Positions 1 to 6,843 of a stretch of 64,000 bases of DNA are shown one piece after another. Below the pieces are notes generated by a model. It worked only from the letters and a program-made list of their open reading frames with translations. It was not told the origin of the DNA and made no database searches. Position 1 is the first letter of the stretch. Each line of letters begins with the position of its first letter. A program made the position numbers and the translations under genes. This DNA comes from Acetobacter indonesiensis. GTDB lineage: Bacteria; Pseudomonadota; Alphaproteobacteria; Acetobacterales; Acetobacteraceae. The stretch is taken from assembly GCF_000963945.1 (NCBI RefSeq), contig NZ_BAMW01000015.1, forward strand, positions 248,001-312,000, read 5' to 3'.

Positions 1-157
1 TAAGACAAAATTAGCCGCAGACAGGCAACAGAACGAAGGTCAGCCTATACCAGAATACAGGGAGCGTCCAAGGATTATGCAGGCAGAGTATGAGTATAAA
101 TAAAAACTTAAAAAACTTGGCCTTCTTTGTGCCTTGATGTCTGTAGGCGGCTGAATA

Positions 158-1552
158 TCAGTCTTTTTTTCCACTTAATGTGGCCCCGGCTGTCGGGGAA
201 AGAGCTGCCGCCGCAGGTACAGCAAGCAGGGAAATAAGCCCTACAGTCAAAAAGGCCGCTGTGAAGTCGGCCCCTCGTGGTTCGGCATGTTTATGCAACA
301 GGCAGCTTACCGTCAGGCTTCCCGCAGCAATGCAAATGCCGAGCGAGAGCATAAGCTGTTGCATAGTGGAATAGAAGCTGGTGGCCGCACTCATGCGTGT
401 TGCCGGGATGTCAGCGTAGGCAATGGTGTTGTAGGCCGAAAACTGGGTGGCCTGTGCCATGCCTGCTGCAAACAGAATAGGATAGAGCGGCCAGAGTGTC
501 TGGCCGTGCTGAAACAGTGCGATAATGGACGCTAGAATGGCGGCTGACCCACCATTGGCCATGAGTACTTTTCGGAACCCCCAGCGTTTAAGCAAAGCCG
601 GAACCCAGGGGCGCATGGCAATGGCCCCCACAGGTGCTGCAAAAGTAATCATACCGCTTTGTGCGGCCGTTAGCCCCGCACCAATTTGCAGAAACGTGGG
701 GATAAGGAAAGGGAATGCCCCCACAGCAATACGGGATGCCGCGCCGCCCATTACGGAAATGCGAAAGGTGGGGGTGGCCAACAGCCTGAAGTCAAGCAGA
801 GGCGTGCTGAGGCTGCTGGCGTGACGTCCATATCCGCCCATCAGGCTGCCACCTGCGCCCAGAAGCACGAGCAGAAGGGTCGTTGTGCCCTCGTTATGGC
901 TAATCAGTTCAGCCGCGATTGACAGAAAAGCCAAGCCGCTGCCCGCCAGCAGGAGGCCTTTGAGGTCGAACGGGGGCGGGTGCTCCATTTTAACTTCAGG
1001 GATGAAGCGGCGCGTCAGGATTAACCCGATAATGCCCACCGGAATGTTCAGGTAGAAATTCCAGCGCCAAGACAGATAGGTGGTAATCAGCCCACCCACG
1101 ACTGGCCCGAGCAAGGGACCGAGCGTTGCTGGCAGCATCATCCACGTCATGGTGCGGACCAGTTCTTCACGCGGGGTGCTGCGCAGAACCACCAGACGGC
1201 CTACCGGCACCATCAATGCGCCACCAATGCCTTGCAAAGTGCGCATACAAGCCAGAAACAGAAGGCTATGGGCGGAAGCGCATGCCACCGAGCATGTGAC
1301 AAACATGATAATGGCCCCGGTAAGAACCGTGCGGCTGCCCAACCTGTCGGCCAAAGCCCCGGAAGCGGGGATAAATATGGCTAATCCTATAATATAGGAC
1401 GTTAATGCAACGGACGTTGCAACCGTATCCACCTGCAAACTGTTAGCAATAGACGGCAGTGCAGTTGAAAGGATGGTGCCATCAAGCTGCTCCATGAACA
1501 GCATGGAGGCAACGATGAGGGCGGTAAGGTGGACGCGACTGACAGACGGCAT
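158..1552 (-). CDS. MFS drug/solute exporter, DHA2 (14-TM) type
   Basis: A 464-residue, strongly hydrophobic protein of the major facilitator superfamily, DHA2 (EmrB/QacA) branch, expected in the inner membrane as a proton-driven exporter. The N-terminus has the DHA2 opening (MEQLDGTILSTALPSIA), a loop-2/3 motif (GALADRLGSR) and the exporter motif C (GPLLGPVVGGLI). It is somewhat shorter than EmrB (about 510), and no EmrA-like fusion partner lies next to it, so it probably works alone across the inner membrane. The substrate cannot be read from sequence. The ATG start at 1552 faces the CsbD gene divergently, and the 112 bp between them must hold both promoters. Family call is firm; specificity unknown. 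Confidence 0.88.
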   Translation of the reverse strand: MPSVSRVHLTALIVASMLFMEQLDGTILSTALPSIANSLQVDTVATSVALTSYIIGLAIFIPASGALADRLGSRTVLTGAIIMFVTCSVACASAHSLLFLACMRTLQGIGGALMVPVGRLVVLRSTPREELVRTMTWMMLPATLGPLLGPVVGGLITTYLSWRWNFYLNIPVGIIGLILTRRFIPEVKMEHPPPFDLKGLLLAGSGLAFLSIAAELISHNEGTTTLLLVLLGAGGSLMGGYGRHASSLSTPLLDFRLLATPTFRISVMGGAASRIAVGAFPFLIPTFLQIGAGLTAAQSGMITFAAPVGAIAMRPWVPALLKRWGFRKVLMANGGSAAILASIIALFQHGQTLWPLYPILFAAGMAQATQFSAYNTIAYADIPATRMSAATSFYSTMQQLMLSLGICIAAGSLTVSCLLHKHAEPRGADFTAAFLTVGLISLLAVPAAAALSPTAGATLSGKKD

Positions 1553-1664
1553 GCTAGCCAGAGACGAGTTTTTGCGTTCTGATGCAACAGAAGACCGTGT
1601 TCAGGATGCTCTTTTCATGACGACGAAAGGAGCGGCTACGGTCAAAAATAAAGGAGAAAGCCCA

Positions 1665-1970
1665 ATGGCTGACGATAAACTGAAGACAGTGGCAAACAAG
1701 GTTGAAGGCATTGCAGATGAAGCCAAGGGCCGTCTGAAAGATGCGGCTGGTGGTCTGACAGGGGATCTGGGTCTGCAGGCTGAAGGCAAGTTCGATCAGT
1801 TCTCTGGTATGGCGCAGCAGGAATTTGCTGATCTGTATGAAGAAGGTGAAGGCGTCGTTGAAAAAGCTGTCACGTTTGTGCGTGATAAGCCCTTGCTTTC
1901 GTTGGGAATTGTTTCCGTATTTGGGCTGCTGGTCGGCTGGCTGGTGTTCCCGCGCGGCAAGCGTTCCTGA
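1665..1970 (+). CDS. CsbD-like stress protein with C-terminal membrane anchor
   Basis: A 101-residue protein. Residues 1-50 (MADDKLKTVANKVEGIADEA...) are a CsbD-type helical segment rich in Lys/Glu/Ala. The C-terminus (VRDKPLLSLGIVSVFGLLVG, then WLVFPRGKRS) is one hydrophobic helix ending in basic residues, as in the DUF883/ElaB/YqjD proteins that tether to the inner membrane. I chose the ATG at 1665 because an AAGGAGAAAG ribosome site sits just upstream; the frame stays open to 1473 but that extension does not look coding. CsbD proteins are general-stress proteins of unknown biochemistry; DUF883 proteins are tail-anchored and some bind ribosomes. Role here is inferred. A second, soluble CsbD gene lies at 19157. 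Confidence 0.8.
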   Translation: MADDKLKTVANKVEGIADEAKGRLKDAAGGLTGDLGLQAEGKFDQFSGMAQQEFADLYEEGEGVVEKAVTFVRDKPLLSLGIVSVFGLLVGWLVFPRGKRS

Positions 1971-1985
1971 AAAATCATTCACCGC

Positions 1986-2068
1986 GACTCTTGCGTTAAG
2001 CGGTGAAAAGTGATTCTCCTTGCCCCACGGAGTCGCAGTTGGTGCGACTCGGTAATTTTAACCGAGTC
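1986..2068. promoter_or_regulatory. Cluster of five GANTC (CcrM) sites before rnhB-ccrM
   Basis: GANTC occurs at 1986 (GACTC), 2012 (GATTC), 2030 (GAGTC), 2046 (GACTC) and 2064 (GAGTC), i.e. five sites in 83 bp, where about one per 256 bp is expected by chance. Four share the longer core GCGACTC/GAGTCGC. The cluster lies directly before the rnhB-ccrM operon, whose second gene encodes the GANTC methyltransferase. In Caulobacter, the ccrM promoter itself carries GANTC sites that affect its timing, so this is a good candidate for methylation-sensitive autoregulation. The regulatory role is inferred. Confidence 0.65.
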
Positions 2069-2075
2069 GCACCAA
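2039..2075. repeat. Perfect 15-bp inverted repeat in the rnhB-ccrM leader
   Basis: Arms TTGGTGCGACTCGGT (2039-2053) and ACCGAGTCGCACCAA (2061-2075) match perfectly around a 7-base AT loop. Each arm holds a GANTC site in the context CGAGTCG. There is no T-run after it and it ends only 20 bases before the rnhB start, so an operator or mRNA leader hairpin is more likely than a terminator. Confidence 0.8.
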
Positions 2076-2094
2076 ATCGATGGAAAGAGGGGCA

Positions 2095-2724
2095 ATGCCG
2101 GATTTTACGCGGGAACAGCAACTGGGCGGACGTGTCGCCGGTGTAGATGAAGTGGGGCGTGGCCCACTGGCTGGTCCTGTCGTTGCAGCCGCTGTTGTGT
2201 TTGCTGCCGGTGTGCCGGCAGATCTGGCTGCCGTTATTGATGATTCCAAAAAATTGAAGTCCGCAGTGCGTGAGGCAATTGCTGCCCGCCTGCCCACCGT
2301 GCCCGGCATTGAAATTGGTCTGGGTGCGGCCTCAACGGCTGAAATTGATTCCCTGAATATCCATCACGCGGCCCATCTGGCCATGCAGCGCGCCGTGGCG
2401 CGCTTGCCGCGTCTGCCAGACCATGTGCTGGTGGACGGGAACAAGAAGCCTGATTTCGGGTGTCGCACCGATGCCGTCGTGGGCGGTGACAGGTTAAGCC
2501 TGTCTATTGCCGCGGCCTCCATCGTCGCCAAAGTGGTGCGTGACCGCATCATGGCCCGACTTGATACACGCTGGCCTGCCTATGGGTGGGAGAAAAATGC
2601 GGGCTACGGCACCGCTGCCCATCGACTGGCGCTGACTACAACGGGGATTACCCCACACCATCGCAAAACCTTCGGCACTGTGCGCCGGCAAATTGAACAT
2701 TTCTATACGGAGGGCCGGGCATGA
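2095..2724 (+). CDS. rnhB: Ribonuclease HII
   Basis: RNase HII removes ribonucleotides misincorporated in DNA and RNA primers by cutting 5' of the RNA-DNA junction. The protein (209 residues from the ATG at 2095) has the family signature [17 protein letters not shown] with catalytic Asp18-Glu19, and LVDGNKKP with a further acidic residue; the length is normal. An ATG at 2080 is in frame, but the GAAAGAGG site at 2083-2090 points to 2095. The last bases overlap the ccrM start (ATGA at 2721), indicating translational coupling. Pairing of rnhB with a GANTC methyltransferase is common in alphaproteobacteria. Confidence 0.96.
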   Translation: MPDFTREQQLGGRVAGVDEVGRGPLAGPVVAAAVVFAAGVPADLAAVIDDSKKLKSAVREAIAARLPTVPGIEIGLGAASTAEIDSLNIHHAAHLAMQRAVARLPRLPDHVLVDGNKKPDFGCRTDAVVGGDRLSLSIAAASIVAKVVRDRIMARLDTRWPAYGWEKNAGYGTAAHRLALTTTGITPHHRKTFGTVRRQIEHFYTEGRA

Positions 2725-3860
2725 GCGGCGCAAAATCAATGAGCATGGAACTGCCTCTGGACCAGATTCTGCGTGGCGAATGTGTAGAAACAATGCGCAC
2801 CCTGCCGTCAGGTTCCGTTGATTGCGTGTTTGCTGACCCGCCATACAATCTACAGTTGCGTGGGGAACTGCGCCGCCCGGATGATTCTTTGGTGGATGGC
2901 GTGGATGATGATTGGGATAAGTTTTCTGACCTTCAGGAATATGACCGCTTTACCCGTGCGTGGCTGACAGAGGCGCGGCGTGTGCTGCACAAAGATGGGA
3001 CCATCTGGGTTATTGGTTCGTACCACAATATTTTTCGTATCGGGGCTATTCTGCAGGAACTTGGCTTCTGGATTTTGAATGATATTGTCTGGCGCAAGTC
3101 AAACCCGATGCCGAATTTTCGCGGTCGGCGCTTTACCAATGCGCATGAAACCCTGATCTGGGCCGCCCGAAGCGAAGATAGCCGCTACCGCTTTAACTAT
3201 CAGGCCATGAAGGCGCTGAATGATGATGTTCAGATGCGGTCTGACTGGTATTTGCCGCTGTGCACAGGCAATGAGCGTCTGCGTAATGAACATGGTCTGA
3301 AACTGCACCCAACGCAGAAGCCTGAAAGCCTGCTGCACCGCGTTCTGCTGGCATCTACTACTGTGGACGATGTGGTTCTCGATCCCTTCACCGGTTCCGG
3401 TACCACACCGGCTATGGCCCGCAGACTGCGTCGCCGCTTTATCGGGATTGAGCGTCATCCGGATTATGTGGAGGCGGCCTTGAAGCGTGTCGCAAGCGAA
3501 ACACCGCTGGCGGATGATGCTGTTGTTACGACGCAGGATAAACGGGAAGCGCCTCGTGTGCCGTTTGGCAGTCTGGTTGAGCAAGGGTTGCTGCCGGTCG
3601 GCACGGCATTGTGTGACAAAAAACAGCGGGTCAATGCGACAGTCTCACCAGACGGAACGTTGGTCAGTGGCTCGAAGCGCGGCTCTATTCACAAACTGGG
3701 TGCGCAGTTGACGAATGCGCCATCATGCAACGGATGGACCTTCTGGCATTTTGAACGCAATGGCGAATTGCTGCCGCTTGATGTGTTGCGGCAGGAAAGC
3801 CTGGAGCGCGCGAAAAATATTGTGCCGGAGACAGTGACCAAAGCTGCTGCGGTTGGGTGA
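2721..3860 (+). CDS. ccrM: CcrM-type DNA adenine N6-methyltransferase (GANTC)
   Basis: Solitary cell-cycle methyltransferase transferring methyl from SAM to adenine in GANTC. It is a beta-class enzyme: catalytic motif DPPYNLQL at residues 39-46, followed by the CcrM/HinfI-like stretch [15 protein letters not shown], and the SAM-binding DPFTGSGTT at about residue 221. The C-terminal 100 residues ([16 protein letters not shown]...[13 protein letters not shown]...) match the RAMA-type DNA-contact domain of CcrM. The length of 379 is slightly above Caulobacter's (about 358). No restriction gene is nearby, which fits a regulatory rather than a restriction role. The start overlaps the rnhB stop. 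A strong terminator follows at 3883. Confidence 0.96.
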   Translation: MSGAKSMSMELPLDQILRGECVETMRTLPSGSVDCVFADPPYNLQLRGELRRPDDSLVDGVDDDWDKFSDLQEYDRFTRAWLTEARRVLHKDGTIWVIGSYHNIFRIGAILQELGFWILNDIVWRKSNPMPNFRGRRFTNAHETLIWAARSEDSRYRFNYQAMKALNDDVQMRSDWYLPLCTGNERLRNEHGLKLHPTQKPESLLHRVLLASTTVDDVVLDPFTGSGTTPAMARRLRRRFIGIERHPDYVEAALKRVASETPLADDAVVTTQDKREAPRVPFGSLVEQGLLPVGTALCDKKQRVNATVSPDGTLVSGSKRGSIHKLGAQLTNAPSCNGWTFWHFERNGELLPLDVLRQESLERAKNIVPETVTKAAAVG

Positions 3861-3882
3861 GTTTTAAGTCAAAGGCCTAACG

Positions 3883-3914
3883 AAAAAAGCCGCCTGATGA
3901 GGGCGGCTTTTTTT
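3883..3914 (+). terminator. Rho-independent terminator of rnhB-ccrM
   Basis: AAAAAAGCCGCC and GGCGGCTTTTTT form a perfect stem around a 7-base loop, ending in a T-run, 22 bases past the ccrM stop. The A-tract on the other side may let it also stop transcripts coming from the minus-strand gene beginning at 4566. Confidence 0.92.
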
Positions 3915-3954
3915 ATGGCATAGTGAACTGGTTTGACAGCGGAGGGCTGTTAGG

Positions 3955-4566
3955 TCAGCCGCCGCCAAAGCCCAGAAAGCCAACTTCAGGCTGAGGTCTG
4001 CCACCACTGGTGTCATACCGGCTGTCACGCGTAACGCTGTTTTTGCCGTGACGCCCCGCGCTGCCGCCGATTGTCAGGTGGCCGCTGCCGTTTTCCATTT
4101 TCATGCTGCGGGTTTCAGTCGCAACATCCGTGCGGGGACGATCGTCCGCGCCTCGGAGCGACAGCAGAAGGAACGTGATCGGATTACGGTTTAGGTCAAT
4201 GGACATTTCCAGCGGCGTCTGGCCCAGAACGTTCCGGCTGTTCAGATCAGCGCCACGGTTTACCGATTCCTTGGCAGCACTGATGCTACCGCGGTTAATG
4301 GCTTCAAACAGGGCTGCCGTTGGCTCCATATCCGTGTTGGCATGTTCGCCATCGTCATCTTCTATGCCATTGGCACCCGGCACCGCAGCCGGAGGGGCCG
4401 CGCGCTTGGCATCCTTGGCGGCCTGCGCTTTTTGTGCCGCTTCTTCAGCTTCGGCCTGAGCTTCCTGCTCACGCGCAGACTGGGCCCAGCTTGTGGCCGG
4501 ATAGGCAAGAGCCAGAAAACTGCTGCATGCCATGGCAGCCGGAATAATGCGGAACAAACGGGTCAT
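3955..4566 (-). CDS. Secreted ankyrin-repeat-like protein, function unknown
   Basis: A 203-residue protein with an N-terminal signal peptide (hydrophobic LALAYPATSWAQS, cleavage near residue 29), an Ala/Glu/Gln-rich helical linker (about 30-60), and one recognisable ankyrin-type unit (ALFEAINRGSISAAKESVNR, GADLNSRNVLGQTPLEMSI) at about 85-135. The remainder is Gly/Arg-rich and low in complexity. It is probably periplasmic. It lies downstream of and codirectional with the MoxR/vWA operon, 69 bases past that operon's last stop, so cotranscription is possible. Short ankyrin proteins of this kind are common in acetic acid bacteria, but I cannot assign a partner. Confidence 0.72.
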   Translation of the reverse strand: MTRLFRIIPAAMACSSFLALAYPATSWAQSAREQEAQAEAEEAAQKAQAAKDAKRAAPPAAVPGANGIEDDDGEHANTDMEPTAALFEAINRGSISAAKESVNRGADLNSRNVLGQTPLEMSIDLNRNPITFLLLSLRGADDRPRTDVATETRSMKMENGSGHLTIGGSAGRHGKNSVTRDSRYDTSGGRPQPEVGFLGFGGG

Positions 4567-4635
4567 GTTCTGTCCATACAGGAAACGTCACGTACAAATT
4601 ACCATACTGGCGGGGTTGCGGGAAGGACAACCCGG

Positions 4636-6843
4636 TCAGCTTCGTCCTTCTCTCCACCATCCGGCAAATAGCAGGGCCAGAGACAGGCAGAGCATGGCCC
4701 ATACAGGCAGAAGCGGCGTTGCGCTGCGGCCCGTCACGACATGCGCATTTCTATGTGGGAATGCAAACCAGTTTGCACCGTGCAGGGTGTTTCCATCCGC
4801 TAACTGAAGCTTGGGCACAGAAGGGGCGGAGGGCGTGTCACCCGCCCACAGAATACCGCCGCCAGTAGCCGTTACGATTGCATCCACTTTACTGGCTGTG
4901 GCCCGCACATCACTGAATTCCTGCGGGTTTGGTGGCGTTGGGGCCGCGAAGGCTTTGTGTGTCCCATCATCCACCTGCCAGATACCGGGCTGCTCGGCTG
5001 CCATGCGGGCGGTTGTCATGCCGGTCTGGCTATCATCTGTTTGTGGAGCAGTGGCTGGTCGGTCTTTTCCTTCAGGCTGTGTTGAAGCAACCGTATGAAG
5101 GGGCAGCGATGTGGTTTTGCCGTCAGGTGCTGTAACGGTTACGGTGCGCGGCGCTTCTGACGCCGTACTGCGACGTGTAACGGTCAGCTCCCCGCCGGAA
5201 ATTGCGGCATTGAGCTGTTCATCTTCCAGTTCTGGTTCTTTCATCAACCAATGTGAAATACGGCGCAGCAATTCAGCCTGCGGTCCTCCGCCACCTTCCC
5301 CACGAGACCAAAGCCAAATCTGGTCTGACAGCAGTAATGCCACACGGCCCTGCTCAACATGATCAAGCACCAGCAGCGGGGCGTTGTCAGGGCCGCTCAT
5401 TAACGTATTGCCGTGTGTGGTGTCGGGCTTCAGGGCACGGTACCATGGGCCCCATTGTCCGGGTACGGTCAGGGCATTGGTATCCGCTCCCGTTTGTGGT
5501 GCGCCCGGAAGGGCCGCAGTTACAGGGTGCCGACGTCCCTCCGCAGTCAGGTGTGGACGAAAGCGCTGCTCAATCATACCGTTTTCAAGCGGTACATGGG
5601 CGGGCAGAATGTCCCCCACCGGCGTATCCTGCAGGGTGCCGGGGCCGACAAATTCTGGCCCGGCGGTCAGCAGAAGGCCGCCACCTTTGCGCACAAAATT
5701 GGCAATATTGTTCAGATAGGCATGCGGCAGAATATTCTGGTTTTCAAATCCATCCAGAATGATCAGATCAAACTGATTGATTTTTTCCTGAAACAATTCC
5801 CGCACAGGGAAGGCAATCAGCGCCAGATCAGACAGCGGGGTGCCGTCGTCTTTGTCCGGTGGCCGCAAAATGGTGAAGTGAATCAGGTCTACGGACGGGT
5901 CAGCCTTAAGCAGACGCCGCCACACTCGTTCACCTTGATTCGGGGTGCCGGAAATCAGCAACACACGCAGACGGTCGCGAATGCCCGTCATGCGGGTAAT
6001 GGTCTGGTTGTTCAGTTGTGAAACTTCACCTTCAAGCGGTGAGACAGCCAGGCTGACCAGCATTTGCCCGGGGTGAGAGACAGGCAGTGAGATATCCTGC
6101 GGCGCACCTGTCGTTACCGGAATGGAGACAGGCTCATCACCATTCACGCGCAAAGTCACGTCCGCATGGGTGCCTGCGCGGGTTCCGGGGCCGGAATCAT
6201 CAATTTGCACCCGTAATTTGGCCGGTTGCCCCACAATGGCATAGGGCGGTGCTTGCAGAATGCGTAGTTGCCGGTCGGTTTCTTCCCCTTTTGCTGTCAG
6301 CAATACATGCAGGGGCAGATGTGCCTTGCCGTCATTTTGTGCCGTTGGGGTCAGTCGTTCAGGGACATCTGTTGGGATATCAGCTATCTGCCCGTCCGTG
6401 AGCATGACGGCCCCCGCAAACTGGTCTGGCGGAATGTCTGCGGCAGCCTGATCAAGTGCTTCAAACAGTCGCGTGCCATTATGCCCGGAATTACGCACGG
6501 TGACGGTGCGCAGGTTCAGTCCATCGGTATGGGCTTGCTCGATAGCGTGCGTGGCTTGCCGGGCGATGTCTGCGCGTTGGCCAATGGTCATGGAGGGAGA
6601 TTGATCAACCAGCAGGAGTGCTGTTTCCGGCAGAACATGCCAGCTTTCATGCAGCCGTTGCGGGCCAGAGAGCCATACCAGTAAGGACGCAAGTGCCAGC
6701 AACCTGAAGATGGCCCCCTTCGTGCGACGAAGGAGCGCCAGAACACAAAGGCCAACCGCCACAAGGCCAAGCAGTGCCAGAAGCCAGAGCGGAACAAGCG
6801 GAGCAAAGCCAAAGGCCTGCGATATATGGGTTAGCATGGGCAT
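4636..6843 (-). CDS. Membrane protein with vWA-like and GATase-like domains
   Basis: A 735-residue protein: two N-terminal membrane segments (about 13-37 and 45-60), a von Willebrand A-like domain opening with an intact metal-site motif D80-x-S82-x-S84, a central region resembling a class I glutamine-amidotransferase fold (RVLLISGTPN..., then LIILDGFENQ and FVRKGGGLLLTAGP at about 350-400, without an obvious catalytic Cys), and a C-terminal membrane helix (VWAMLCLSLALLFAGW). The ATG shares bases with the preceding stop (TAATG). This is the last gene of a MoxR-DUF58-DUF4159 set. Such sets are thought to form metal-dependent chaperone or envelope-assembly complexes; the actual function is unknown. 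Confidence 0.7.
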   Translation of the reverse strand: MPMLTHISQAFGFAPLVPLWLLALLGLVAVGLCVLALLRRTKGAIFRLLALASLLVWLSGPQRLHESWHVLPETALLLVDQSPSMTIGQRADIARQATHAIEQAHTDGLNLRTVTVRNSGHNGTRLFEALDQAAADIPPDQFAGAVMLTDGQIADIPTDVPERLTPTAQNDGKAHLPLHVLLTAKGEETDRQLRILQAPPYAIVGQPAKLRVQIDDSGPGTRAGTHADVTLRVNGDEPVSIPVTTGAPQDISLPVSHPGQMLVSLAVSPLEGEVSQLNNQTITRMTGIRDRLRVLLISGTPNQGERVWRRLLKADPSVDLIHFTILRPPDKDDGTPLSDLALIAFPVRELFQEKINQFDLIILDGFENQNILPHAYLNNIANFVRKGGGLLLTAGPEFVGPGTLQDTPVGDILPAHVPLENGMIEQRFRPHLTAEGRRHPVTAALPGAPQTGADTNALTVPGQWGPWYRALKPDTTHGNTLMSGPDNAPLLVLDHVEQGRVALLLSDQIWLWSRGEGGGGPQAELLRRISHWLMKEPELEDEQLNAAISGGELTVTRRSTASEAPRTVTVTAPDGKTTSLPLHTVASTQPEGKDRPATAPQTDDSQTGMTTARMAAEQPGIWQVDDGTHKAFAAPTPPNPQEFSDVRATASKVDAIVTATGGGILWAGDTPSAPSVPKLQLADGNTLHGANWFAFPHRNAHVVTGRSATPLLPVWAMLCLSLALLFAGWWREGRS

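Noticed and set aside
1473-1664. Longer N-terminus for the first CsbD protein
   Set aside because: In frame, but it lies over the MFS gene start and lacks a ribosome site, whereas AAGGAGAAAG precedes ATG 1665.
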